This document shows, one piece after another, positions 9,800 through 17,979 of a stretch of 33,301 nt of DNA (positions are counted from its first letter, which is position 1; every line of letters begins with the position of its first letter). The DNA is from Hydrogenophaga sp. A37 (GTDB lineage: Bacteria > Pseudomonadota > Gammaproteobacteria > Burkholderiales > Burkholderiaceae_C), in NCBI RefSeq assembly GCF_002001205.1, contig NZ_MUNZ01000143.1, positions 1 through 33,301 on the forward strand, in the 5' to 3' direction. The notes beneath the pieces were generated by a model. It saw nothing but the letters and a program-made list of their open reading frames with translations, made no database searches and was not told where the DNA came from. The translations under genes were made by a program, and so were the position numbers.

Positions 9800-9806
9800 A
9801 GGTGTT

Positions 9807-9904
9807 GCCCCCACGCTCCGCCGCTGCGCGGGTCGCTGCCCCCCGAGGGGGCTGACCTTGCTTGGGGCGGCCCTGCGCTGCGGTCGATGGCCCCCACGCT
9901 CCGC
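9807..9904. repeat. C/G-rich intergenic repeat of Comamonadaceae type, possible bidirectional terminator
   Basis: Two direct copies of GCCCCCACGCTCCGC lie at 9807-9821 and 9890-9904. Between them a GCCCCC / GGGGGC hairpin with a 3-base loop sits at 9838-9852. The unit fills the gap between the convergent kinase and lipoprotein genes, a typical site for a dispersed repeat that also stops transcription. I recall closely similar strings between genes in many Comamonadaceae genomes; that is memory, and only this one copy is in the window. There is no U-tract, so it would not be a classical intrinsic terminator. Confidence 0.5.
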
Positions 9905-9917
9905 TGTGGCGGCGGCT

Positions 9918-10610
9918 TCAGCGGGGCAGGTCCACGTTCACCTGACGGGCGCCAGCCGGCGGGGCCGGAAAGCCGTGCAGCGCGGCGCTGACCATGGCGC
10001 GCCAGAGTCCGGGCGAGTCGGCCCACAGGCCGTCGTGTGCGGCGTGGGTTTCATAGACCACCCGCCCGCTCCTGGCCTCGCGCACCACGAGCGTGAGCTT
10101 GCGCTGGTAGTACGGACGGTCGTTGTACATAGGGGGGAACATGGGTCCCCAGACCAGCTGGCCGCTGACGCGCGGGCCGTGGCTGCCAACGCCCACGCCC
10201 CACATGGGCCAGAAAATGGGCCACGGATCGTCCCAGGGTGAGCGGGCCAGGCGCAGGCTGCTGGCGCTCACCTGCACCGTCCAGGGCGATGCGGCGCTGT
10301 CAACGGCTGTCCAGCCCAGGGGGGCGAGCGCGTCGCGTGCGTAGGATTCGAGGGCGTTCTGCCGCGCGCCCGGATCGCCTTCGCGTTGCGAGGGCAGGCG
10401 CTCGAAGCGGTAGGTCTGGGGCGCCTGGGGCAGGGCCGCGGGCGCGGTGGCCTGTTTGCCGGAAGCGCTGCCGGTTTCGGTCCAGTTCGCAAAGCTCTCG
10501 ACCTGGCTGTCCACTCGGTAGGTGCTGGCGCAGCCACCGAGCAACAGGGCGGCAAGCGCGGCGGCCAAGGTCCAGCGGCGGGGCGTCAAGGAGGGTGGGG
10601 CTGTGTGCAT
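9918..10610 (-). CDS. DUF4136-type outer-membrane lipoprotein
   Basis: The 230-residue product begins with a lipoprotein signal peptide: a charged N-region, a hydrophobic stretch LAAALAALLL and a lipobox LGGC with Cys27 as the lipidated residue. The mature part has the DUF4136 layout: an early YRFERLPSQ segment, a central WTVQVSAS strand and a later YYQRKLTLVVREARSGRVVYETHA strand pair. The PWDDPWPIFWPMWGVGVGSHG stretch, rich in aromatic residues and Gly, is common in these proteins. The function is unknown; envelope association is inferred. The start is ATG at 10610, with a weak AGAGA ribosome-binding site; an upstream in-frame ATG at 10697 would spoil the signal peptide. It lies 108 bases downstream of ttcA on the same strand and converges with the kinase gene. 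Confidence 0.85.
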   Translation of the reverse strand: MHTAPPSLTPRRWTLAAALAALLLGGCASTYRVDSQVESFANWTETGSASGKQATAPAALPQAPQTYRFERLPSQREGDPGARQNALESYARDALAPLGWTAVDSAASPWTVQVSASSLRLARSPWDDPWPIFWPMWGVGVGSHGPRVSGQLVWGPMFPPMYNDRPYYQRKLTLVVREARSGRVVYETHAAHDGLWADSPGLWRAMVSAALHGFPAPPAGARQVNVDLPR

Positions 10611-10663
10611 CGCGGTCTCTCCAGCGAGGGATGGCCCGACCCATCGGGACGGGCAGCGGGCGC

Positions 10664-10719
10664 AGAGGCTGAGCGTTTTGGCGTGCAAGGCGGGCATGGA
10701 CGGAAGACTCTCAGCCTCT
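10664..10719. repeat. 10-bp inverted repeat downstream of ttcA
   Basis: AGAGGCTGAG (10664-10673) and CTCAGCCTCT (10710-10719) are exact inverse complements separated by 36 bases, the second arm overlapping the ttcA stop codon. It could fold in the ttcA mRNA tail. There is no T-tract, and the long loop makes a terminator doubtful. Confidence 0.3.
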
Positions 10720-11681
10720 TAGGCCACGCTGATCGGTATGACCGGTCGCGTGCGGTTTTCGTTCCCGGTGGGTGGGGTGGGCGCCGCGGCGGCGGGCATG
10801 TCGTCGGTGTCGCCGTCGGCGTCGATGGGCGGAACCAGCGGCGGCAGTTCCTCTTCGTCAAACGCCTTGTCGCCGTCTTCGCTGGCCTGGCCCGTGACCT
10901 CAAGGGCCGCGAACGGGAACAGCTTGCGGTCCATCAAATGGCTGGGCACCACGTTCTGCAGCGCGGTGAGCATGTTCTCCAGCCGGCCCGGGAATTTTTT
11001 GTCCCAGTCGCGCAGCAGGTTGCCCACCTGCTTGCGCTGCAGGTTCTCCTGGCTGCCGCAGAGCGTGCAGGGGATGATGGGAAATTGCCGGACCTCGGCC
11101 CAGCGGATCAGGTCTTTTTCGGGGACGTAGGCCAGCGGGCGGATCACCATGAACTCGCCGTTGTCGCTCACCAGCTTGGCCGGCATGCCCTTGAGCTTGC
11201 CGCCGAAGAACATGTTGAGGAACAGCGTCTGCAGCATGTCGTCGCGGTGGTGGCCGAGCGCGATCTTGGTCGCCCCCAGCTCCTTGGCCACGCGGTACAG
11301 GATGCCGCGGCGCAGCCGGCTGCACAGGCTGCACATGGTCTTGCCCTCGGGGATCACCTTCTTGACGATGGAGTAGGTGTCCTGCGTTTCGATGTGGAAC
11401 TTCACGCCGAGTTTTGACAGGTACTCGGGCAGGATGTGGTCGGGAAAACCGGGCTGCTTCTGGTCAAGGTTGACCGCAATGATCTCAAAGCTGATGGGCG
11501 CGCGCGCCTGCATCTTTTGCAGGATGTCGAGCAGGCCGTAGCTGTCCTTGCCGCCCGAGACGCAGACCATGACCCGGTCGCCCTCTTCGATCATGTTGAA
11601 GTCCACGATGGCACGGCCGACTTCGCGGCACAGGCGCTTTTCCAGCTTGTGGTTCTCAAGGGCAACTTTTTCGGGGTTCAT
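10719..11681 (-). CDS. ttcA: tRNA 2-thiocytidine(32) synthetase TtcA
   Basis: TtcA is an ATP-dependent [4Fe-4S] enzyme that thiolates cytidine 32 in certain tRNAs. The 320-residue protein shows the PP-loop SGGKDS (42-47), the conserved pair Cys117/Cys120 in MCSLC, and a second pair Cys205/Cys208 in PCTLCGSQ; the first pair and a further Cys carry the cluster in studied homologues. [25 protein letters not shown] is the expected core helix region. Residues after about 265 form an acidic, Pro/Ala-rich tail beyond the usual core, apparently disordered. The start is ATG at 11681. In related Comamonadaceae I recall ttcA directly following folB; here folB lies 16 kb away at 27729-28112 with the same orientation, so the pair seems to have been split. 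ttcA must now have its own promoter, perhaps in the AT-richer bases just upstream (about 11690-11715). Confidence 0.97.
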   Translation of the reverse strand: MNPEKVALENHKLEKRLCREVGRAIVDFNMIEEGDRVMVCVSGGKDSYGLLDILQKMQARAPISFEIIAVNLDQKQPGFPDHILPEYLSKLGVKFHIETQDTYSIVKKVIPEGKTMCSLCSRLRRGILYRVAKELGATKIALGHHRDDMLQTLFLNMFFGGKLKGMPAKLVSDNGEFMVIRPLAYVPEKDLIRWAEVRQFPIIPCTLCGSQENLQRKQVGNLLRDWDKKFPGRLENMLTALQNVVPSHLMDRKLFPFAALEVTGQASEDGDKAFDEEELPPLVPPIDADGDTDDMPAAAAPTPPTGNENRTRPVIPISVA

Positions 11682-11836
11682 GTCAACGACTCAGGGTAAA
11701 TAAAGCGAAAACGCAGGCCAGAAGGATATTCCAACCGGGTTCGACGGGTCGCCTGGAGGGTTCGGCGCACCGATGGGTGGACCCGCAGGCCGGGGGGACC
11801 TGAAAAACACCCCCCGCTGCGTCAACCCCAAAAAAA

Positions 11837-11869
11837 GAGCCCACCGTCGCGAAACGCGACGGTGGGCTC
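11837..11869 (-). terminator. Strong intrinsic terminator of the multidomain cytochrome gene
   Basis: A perfect 15-bp stem (GAGCCCACCGTCGCG at 11837-11851 and its complement at 11855-11869) with a 3-base loop. On the minus strand it is followed directly by a run of seven T residues (complement of the A run 11830-11836). It lies 20 bases past the stop codon of the 1558-residue gene and separates it from ttcA. Confidence 0.95.
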
Positions 11870-11888
11870 ACAAGGGAGCAGCCTCTCG

Positions 11889-14800
11889 TCAGGGCAACTG
11901 GGTCCAGTTCTGGTTGTTGCCGCCGTGGCAGGTCCATGCGATCAGCGGGATGTTCTGCGCCGTCGAGTTGTTCGGTACGTCCAGGCAGGCGCCCGAGGAT
12001 CTATTTCGGATGGTCGATCCCACCAGACTCCACTGCGCCGTGTTGCCGCTGTTGCAGGCCAGCTGCACCACCCCGGCACCGCTGGTCACCGCGCTGTCCT
12101 GCGCCAGGCACAGGTTGCTGTGCTGGGCGACCAGTTGCACGTAACCATCGGCGACGTTGCGCACCATGAAGGTCTCGTTGCTGGCGGTGCCGCAAGGCCA
12201 TTGGATGGCGGCCGTGCCGCTGCTCGGCGAGGCCCCTCGGATGTTGACGCACAGCCCGCTGTGGTTGGAGCGCAGGCGTGTGTTGACCTCCGACGCGGTG
12301 TCCAGCGAGCGCACGTACGTGGCGATGGCCTGCTGGTCGGCCGCGGGCAGGCCCGAGGCATTGCCGTGGCCGCCCGCGATCACGTCCAGCACGCTGGCCT
12401 TCTGGCCGTTGTGCATGTAGGACTTCGCGGCCCAGCTGCCGATCAGCGTGGGCGTGTCGAAGCCCACGCCGGCCAGCGGCTGGTTGATGCCCTTGCCGGA
12501 CGACGGCTGGATCGTGCCCACGTCGTGCCGCAGCCCGTCGCGCAGGGTGGCTCCGGCATGGCAGGTCGCGCAGTTGGCGCTGGCAAACAGGGCCTGTCCG
12601 CGCGCCGCTTCCACGGTCAGGCTGCCGTTGGCGGCGCGCACCGGGCTGCGCATGAACTTGTTCAGCGAGGTGAGATAGGCCGCCAGATCGTCGAGCTGTG
12701 CACTGCGGCCCGCCTTGGGCGTGCCCAGCGGGTTGGACGTGGCCGTGAAGTCGGCGTCGCTCAGGAAGCCGGTGCCGCCGAAGGCGTTGCGCATGTCGTT
12801 CTCGAAGTCCTGCACCTCGTCGAAGTTGGCGCTCCAGTGCAGCTTGCCGTGGCCCAGGCCGGCCCGTCCCTGCAGGCTGATGGTGCGGCGCAAGCCCTCG
12901 CCACGCTGGGTGAAGTCCCACACCATGCCGTCGTCACCGCCATCCGCATGGCAACTGGCGCAGGACATGTAGTTGTCCTTGCTCATGCGCCGGTCGGCTG
13001 CGTTGTAGAACACCTGCTTGCCGCGCAGTGCCGCGGCGCCCATGGGTTCCTGCGCCACGGTGGGGATGTGCTGCAGGAACACGGCGGCCGCACTGCGGGA
13101 GGCCAACACGTTGGCCACGTCGTGCACCGTGACCGAGCGCGCCAGGAAGTTGTTCACGAACAGCCGCTTGCGCGAGGCATCCAGGTACAGGCCGTGCGGC
13201 GCGCTGCTGGCGCTGATCTCGCCGCGAACGGCACGGCTGTAGGCATCGACGATGGCGATGTTGTTGCCCTCCATCTGCGCCACGAACAGGTAGTCGCCGA
13301 CCGGGGAATACAGCGCCGCGCGAGCCGGGGCCCGGTCGTCGAAGTCGATCTGCTCGCCCAGCAGGTGCGTGTTCTGCGACAGGTCGACCTGCGAGAGGAT
13401 GGAGCGCACCGTCTGGTCGTGCACCAGGTCGCCGCCGTCGCGGAAGCGCCCGCGCACGATGTTGTCCTTCTTGCCCGGCAGCGCCGCGCGGCTGCCATCG
13501 GGCGAGATCACCACCTGGCTCAGGTAGTTGGCCACGCCGCGAGCGCTGTTCTCGGTGTCCACCGTGGTGGTGTCCACCGGCAGGGCGATGGTGGACAAAA
13601 GGCCCATGGCATTGATGCCCACCTTGTGCAGCTGCCCGCCCGTCATCTGGGACTTGAAGCGCGTGATGTAGGCCGTCTGAGAGTCGGCCGCCACCGCGAT
13701 GCCGCGCAGCTCGCCTTCCAGAGGCAGCGTGCCGGTGGTGGCACCGCTGGTCGGGTCGAAGGCGATCAGCGTGGACTTGCTCTCCAGCGTCAGCAGGCCC
13801 TTGGACCCGTTGGGCGTGAAGGCCACGCCGTAGGGGCCGCTGCCGTAGGGAAGCGCCACCGTGGTGGAGACGCTGCCATCGGCCGGGTTCAGGGCCACCA
13901 GCTTGTCCTCGCCCTGCACCGTGACCCAGATGCGGCCGTCGGGACCGCGTGCGAGGGTCTTGGGCTCGTCACCCACGCGGATCTCCCAGCGCTTGGTGAG
14001 GGCCTGCGCATCGATGGCGGAGACGGTGCCGCTGTCGGGGTTCACCGCGTAGACGCTGTTCGCATCGCCCACGATGTTGCTCGAATGCGTGGGCGCGGTG
14101 GCCGTCACCGGGAAGGTCACGGTCACGTTGTAGGTGTAGAAGGTTTCCCGGCCCGAGGCGTCGCGCACCGTGAGGGTCACGGTGTAGTGGCCGGGGCGGT
14201 TGTAGCTGAAGGTGGTGCCCAGCTGGCTGGAGAACGCTGTCTGCGTGCCGTTGCCGTAGTTCCAGCGGTAGGTGGAGCCGGTGCCGCCCAGACGGGGCGG
14301 GTTGAACGTGAGTTGCCCGTTGACCAGCTGCGGGCCGTTGCTCAGACCCACGTCTCCGACGATCGTTTGCTGCTGCAGCAGCGCGACGTCGGCGTCGCTC
14401 AGCACGTGGCTGTAGACCCGCACGTCGGCCAGGCTGCCACGGAAGAAGTCCGTATTGCCCTGCAATTGCCCCAGCAGCGTGAACCGGTTGTTCAGGCCCT
14501 TGGTGCCCATGAGGCCGGTGGAGCTGATCTTGTTGCCGTCGATGTGCATCGTCTGTGCACCGGTGGCGGCATCGCGCGTCATCACCACATGGTGCCAGTT
14601 GCCGTCGTTCACGGGGGCGGCGGAGCGGGTGCCCGGGTTGTCGGTCGTCACGTTGCCCACCGAGAGGTTGAGGCGACCGGTGTTGTCGATCCAGCCCCAG
14701 AAAATGTCGTCCGCACCATTCGCCTGGTCGCGCCCGAAGATGCCGGGCGCCGTCCAGGGGTTGGCCGATCCGGTCTGCGTGGCCTTCATGTAGAAGGCGA

Positions 14801-16565
14801 GTGAAGCGGTGCCGCCCAATGCCGTGGCCACGCTGTTGTCCTTGAGCGGCACGCCGCCACTGCGTTGCGCGAAGTTCAGGCTGATGCCGTCGAATTGGTC
14901 GGCCGTCGAGGCCGTGCCGTTGTTGGCGCCGACCTCATCGGACAGCCCGCTCGCCAGGGGCCAATGGTTCATCAAACCGATGTCGCTGGCGGTGCCGGTG
15001 TTGAAGACGGCGCGGTACTCGTTGGCGATGCCGTTGCCCGCGTAGTCCTTCACGCCGCCGGCCGTCAGCAGCACTTCGTAGGCGGTGCCGGCCTCCAGGG
15101 GTTGCGCGGGGTGGAAGTTGATGATGCCCAGCTGCACGCTGTAGGTGCCGGCCAAGGTGTTGCCGTTCACCGGGCGCACGACGAAGGTGCTTGAGTTGAC
15201 GCTCTCGGGCAGGATGCTGTCCGAGAGGCCCATACCGATGCGCGAGCTCAGGGCTTGCTGTTTTGCGCCGTTGGCCGGCGAGATCTGCTTGACCGTCGGC
15301 GGCGTGGTGTCGCGCGCTGTCTGGTGCACGATGAAGCCGCTGCCCGAACCGTGGTCGTTGCCGATGAACACCAGGTTGCCGAAGGGCGCGACCTGACCGT
15401 GGTCGGAGTGCGAGAGCTCGGGGTCGTTGGCCGCGAACAGGCTGCCCTGGCCCACCTGGACATGGTTGAGCGGGTTGCTCACGTCCACCTTGTGCACCTT
15501 GGTCTGTGCGCCCTGGAACACGTACTGGTCCTGCGTGCCGCAGTACAGCTGCTCGTCGATCACCAGCCGGTTGTCTTCGGCCACGAACCGGGCTCGGTCG
15601 CTCAGGTCGTAGCTGTACATTTTGGCGCCGCCGCCGCGTGCCGAGGCGTGCAGGTTCTTGCCGTCATAGCAAGTGGCGTAGTAGTTGGGGTTGGAGCCCA
15701 CGTTGTCCAACACCTTGGGGTTGAGCGGGTCGGAGATGTCCAGGCTGGAAAAACCGCCGGTGTTGTCCATCGAGGTCAGCACCATCTGGTTGCCCATGGT
15801 GAAGATGGGGCCGACGCGAAAGCCCCCGAGTTCGCCGGTGGGCACAGGGTTGGGCCTGCCGGCGCCACGGTCGGCGATGACGGCGTTGACCGGATCGCGT
15901 GCGTCCACGATGTAGATGCCGTGGTTGGCCGAGGCCACGTAAAGGTAGGGCGCCTGCCACCACAGCTGCCAGGCCACGTTGGCGTAGTCGCCACCGTTGA
16001 CAGTGGGCAGCGCCAGCTTCTTGACCTGCTGGATGTCGTTGATGTCGGTGAAGTCCCAGAACTCGATGCCCTTGGTGCTGGGCACCACCACGTACTGGCG
16101 GCCACCGATCTTTGCGGTGCCGAAGGCGTGCGCCTCTCGGAACTCCTGTGTGCGGCCTTCGGGCTCATAGATCTTCTTGACGAGCCGGATGGCGCGCGGG
16201 TTGGACACGTCGTACAGCAAGAAGCCGCCGGGGCCCAGGCCGCTGTCGGGGGCGAAGGAGGTCAGGAAGTAGCCGTTGAGCATGATGCCCACGTTCAGCC
16301 CGTAGGCCTTGCGGCCTGGGTAGGTGGCGGGCACGTCGCCCGAGGCGCGGGTGATCATGGACACCGGCTTGAAGAGCTCGTCTGAGGTGTAGGTGAGGTT
16401 GCCCAGACCCGGACCCTGCACAGGGAGCGGTTCCTCCGCGGCCAGCGTGACCGCGGCCGCCATGGTGGAGAGGGTGGTCATGGGGCTGACCCCCGTGATC
16501 GCCGCGTGCGTCAGCAATGTGACGAACGGCAGCAGGACCGCCATCAAGGAATACCGAATTTTCAT
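11889..16565 (-). CDS. Giant exported multidomain di-haem cytochrome c with beta-propellers and ricin-type lectin domain
   Basis: The 1558-residue protein has a signal peptide-like N-terminus (hydrophobic residues 7-25). Domains in order: a first beta-propeller of LVIVD-like repeats (about 85-415, with LYDVSNP, IVDARDP, SLDISDPLNP, KVDVSNPLN); an SbsA-type Ig-like domain (420-525, TPPTVKQISP to AVFNTG); a LamG/concanavalin-like domain (530-735, DGNWHHVVMTRD, GSLADVRVYSHVLSDADV); a PKD-like domain (738-818, YNRPGHYTVTLTVRD); a YVTN-type propeller (828-1150); a cytochrome c region with haem motifs CASCH (1202-1206) and CATCH (1332-1336); and a ricin-type beta-trefoil (1425-1558) with AIQWPC, AQWSL and QNWTQL. 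Covalent c-haem implies a periplasmic or exported location. The start ATG at 16565 has a GGAG ribosome-binding site. It may be a haem oxidoreductase acting on a glycan-bound or surface substrate; that is inference. It sits 226 bases after the orphan binding-protein gene and is closed by a strong terminator. Confidence 0.93.
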   Translation of the reverse strand: MKIRYSLMAVLLPFVTLLTHAAITGVSPMTTLSTMAAAVTLAAEEPLPVQGPGLGNLTYTSDELFKPVSMITRASGDVPATYPGRKAYGLNVGIMLNGYFLTSFAPDSGLGPGGFLLYDVSNPRAIRLVKKIYEPEGRTQEFREAHAFGTAKIGGRQYVVVPSTKGIEFWDFTDINDIQQVKKLALPTVNGGDYANVAWQLWWQAPYLYVASANHGIYIVDARDPVNAVIADRGAGRPNPVPTGELGGFRVGPIFTMGNQMVLTSMDNTGGFSSLDISDPLNPKVLDNVGSNPNYYATCYDGKNLHASARGGGAKMYSYDLSDRARFVAEDNRLVIDEQLYCGTQDQYVFQGAQTKVHKVDVSNPLNHVQVGQGSLFAANDPELSHSDHGQVAPFGNLVFIGNDHGSGSGFIVHQTARDTTPPTVKQISPANGAKQQALSSRIGMGLSDSILPESVNSSTFVVRPVNGNTLAGTYSVQLGIINFHPAQPLEAGTAYEVLLTAGGVKDYAGNGIANEYRAVFNTGTASDIGLMNHWPLASGLSDEVGANNGTASTADQFDGISLNFAQRSGGVPLKDNSVATALGGTASLAFYMKATQTGSANPWTAPGIFGRDQANGADDIFWGWIDNTGRLNLSVGNVTTDNPGTRSAAPVNDGNWHHVVMTRDAATGAQTMHIDGNKISSTGLMGTKGLNNRFTLLGQLQGNTDFFRGSLADVRVYSHVLSDADVALLQQQTIVGDVGLSNGPQLVNGQLTFNPPRLGGTGSTYRWNYGNGTQTAFSSQLGTTFSYNRPGHYTVTLTVRDASGRETFYTYNVTVTFPVTATAPTHSSNIVGDANSVYAVNPDSGTVSAIDAQALTKRWEIRVGDEPKTLARGPDGRIWVTVQGEDKLVALNPADGSVSTTVALPYGSGPYGVAFTPNGSKGLLTLESKSTLIAFDPTSGATTGTLPLEGELRGIAVAADSQTAYITRFKSQMTGGQLHKVGINAMGLLSTIALPVDTTTVDTENSARGVANYLSQVVISPDGSRAALPGKKDNIVRGRFRDGGDLVHDQTVRSILSQVDLSQNTHLLGEQIDFDDRAPARAALYSPVGDYLFVAQMEGNNIAIVDAYSRAVRGEISASSAPHGLYLDASRKRLFVNNFLARSVTVHDVANVLASRSAAAVFLQHIPTVAQEPMGAAALRGKQVFYNAADRRMSKDNYMSCASCHADGGDDGMVWDFTQRGEGLRRTISLQGRAGLGHGKLHWSANFDEVQDFENDMRNAFGGTGFLSDADFTATSNPLGTPKAGRSAQLDDLAAYLTSLNKFMRSPVRAANGSLTVEAARGQALFASANCATCHAGATLRDGLRHDVGTIQPSSGKGINQPLAGVGFDTPTLIGSWAAKSYMHNGQKASVLDVIAGGHGNASGLPAADQQAIATYVRSLDTASEVNTRLRSNHSGLCVNIRGASPSSGTAAIQWPCGTASNETFMVRNVADGYVQLVAQHSNLCLAQDSAVTSGAGVVQLACNSGNTAQWSLVGSTIRNRSSGACLDVPNNSTAQNIPLIAWTCHGGNNQNWTQLP

Positions 16566-16667
16566 CGTTGTCTCCAGGTTGTTAGAAGTTCTTCATCAAT
16601 CCATCCGACGGGCCGCTGACCATGGCGCGCAGGCACACCTCGCCAGTGGCGCAGGGCGCCCGCCTGG

Positions 16668-16703
16668 CTCTTTCTCTCTTCTCCCTCTCCTCTTGTCCTC
16701 CTC
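16668..16703 (-). other. Polypurine tract in the leader of the cytochrome gene
   Basis: The plus strand is pyrimidine-only here except for one G at 16695, so the minus-strand transcript would carry 36 bases of almost pure A/G, 103-138 bases upstream of the ATG. A perfect TTGACA reads on the minus strand from 16740 to 16735, but no good -10 lies 16-18 bases on, so a promoter is only a possibility. The rest of the gap 16566-16791 shows nothing else I can name. Confidence 0.35.
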
Positions 16704-16791
16704 GGCGCTGGCTGGATCAGGCCCGCGCCCTGCCTGTCAAGGCACCGGTCACCCAAGCGCTCACGATCACTCCATCGAGAGCATTGGGGAC

Positions 16792-17973
16792 TTACTTCTT
16801 TCTTTGTATGAACAGGTTGCGACGCGCATCCTCGGGATATGCAAAGGTGACCATGGCGTTGCGCACCAGTCCCACCACCAGCATGTTCTGGCTGATCGCC
16901 TCCTTGTCCTCTGGCGAGAATGGTTTTTCGTACGTGGCGACCACGCCGTAATAAACACGGTGGATGTTCTCCAGGGCGTTCTTTACGGTTGGGCCACTGA
17001 GGTCACCGTTGCGGATGCCCAGCAACGCATAGGTCAGCAGGTAGGTGGCGTCGTAGGCCTGAGCCGCAGCCATGGGCACGCGGATGCGAGACATGTTGAA
17101 CTTGCGGGCATACGTGCTGAGGAAGGCAGCACGGCGCTCGTTGCTCGGATCGGCGATGAAGGTCTGCGCCATGAGCGAGCCTTCCGCGCCGCCATAGGCG
17201 CCATCGATGTAGTTCGGGAACGAGAGTGGCCAGGCACCGACCTGAGGCACCTTCCAGCCCATGGTCTTGCGACCGTTGGCGATGGTGGCGGCCTCTGGGC
17301 CCACGGCGTAGCTCAGAATGACATTGGCGTTGACCGCTCTGGCCTCGGCCAGTTGCGCCGTGACATCCTTCGCGCCGGAGGCGACGCGGGCCACGTACAC
17401 GGGCTTGACGCCCATTTGCGCCAGGGCTTGGGTCGTGTCGTGCAAACCGGCAGTGCCGTAGTCCGTGGAGTCGGCGAACACCGCCACCCGGTTCCAACCG
17501 CGCTTGAGAATATCGTCGACGATGAACGACGCCTGGATCGCATCGCGCGCGGCGGTGCGGAAAGTGAAGCTCTGCGCCGACGGGAATTTTGCCGTGAGCG
17601 GCGTGCCCGTGGCGCAGGGGATCACGAGCGGTACCTTCGCTTGCTGGAAGATGTCCACCACCTTCATGCCCACGCCGTTGTCGCAGACACCGATCGTGGC
17701 CACCACCTTCTCGGCCACCAACTCATTGGCGGCTGCCAAGCCCTTCTCGGGGTCAGAAAAATCGTCCTTGATGTCGAGTTCCAGGGGGCGGCCCAGGTAG
17801 CCGCCCACCGCGTTGATCTCGTCCACGGCCATGCGGATGCCATTGAGCATGGTGGTGCCGACATCGGCTGAACCGCCAGTGAACGGGCCGATCACGCCGA
17901 TCCGCACCGGTACGCCCTGTGCAAAAGCACCTGCCGAACACAGCGCTGCGGCGAGGATCCAGGGCGTTTTCAT
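16792..17973 (-). CDS. Periplasmic binding protein of the branched-chain amino acid (LivJ/LivK) type, orphan
   Basis: The 393-residue protein starts with a signal peptide (MKTPWILAAALCSAGAFAQG), then VRIGVIGPFTGGSADVGTTM, the hallmark opening of type I periplasmic binding proteins for branched-chain amino acids, amides, urea and aromatic acids. Other typical parts are GGYLGRPLELDIKDD, a domain-linking VAVFADSTDYGTAGL and AYDATYLLTYALLGI. Such proteins deliver ligand to LivHMGF-type ABC permeases, but no such permease gene is in the window; the only transporter nearby is a sugar-type system with its own binding protein. Its ATG is 6 bases after the aldolase stop, so it belongs to the same minus-strand operon. 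The ligand is unknown. It could serve a distant permease, a sensor, or scavenging of a pathway compound. Confidence 0.92.
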   Translation of the reverse strand: MKTPWILAAALCSAGAFAQGVPVRIGVIGPFTGGSADVGTTMLNGIRMAVDEINAVGGYLGRPLELDIKDDFSDPEKGLAAANELVAEKVVATIGVCDNGVGMKVVDIFQQAKVPLVIPCATGTPLTAKFPSAQSFTFRTAARDAIQASFIVDDILKRGWNRVAVFADSTDYGTAGLHDTTQALAQMGVKPVYVARVASGAKDVTAQLAEARAVNANVILSYAVGPEAATIANGRKTMGWKVPQVGAWPLSFPNYIDGAYGGAEGSLMAQTFIADPSNERRAAFLSTYARKFNMSRIRVPMAAAQAYDATYLLTYALLGIRNGDLSGPTVKNALENIHRVYYGVVATYEKPFSPEDKEAISQNMLVVGLVRNAMVTFAYPEDARRNLFIQRKK

Positions 17974-17979
17974 GGGTGG

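Noticed and set aside
11683..11937. 84-codon minus-strand frame upstream of ttcA
   Set aside because: It runs through the intrinsic terminator and the end of the cytochrome gene and has no recognisable content.
11862..14804. 980-codon open frame antisense to the giant cytochrome gene
   Set aside because: It is rich in Gly/Ala/Arg/His/Val with no domain, and arises from the codon bias of the opposite gene, which has clear domains and a terminator on its own strand.
16562..16756. 64-codon frame on the minus strand between the binding-protein and cytochrome genes
   Set aside because: It overlaps the cytochrome start, has no ribosome-binding site and no recognisable sequence.
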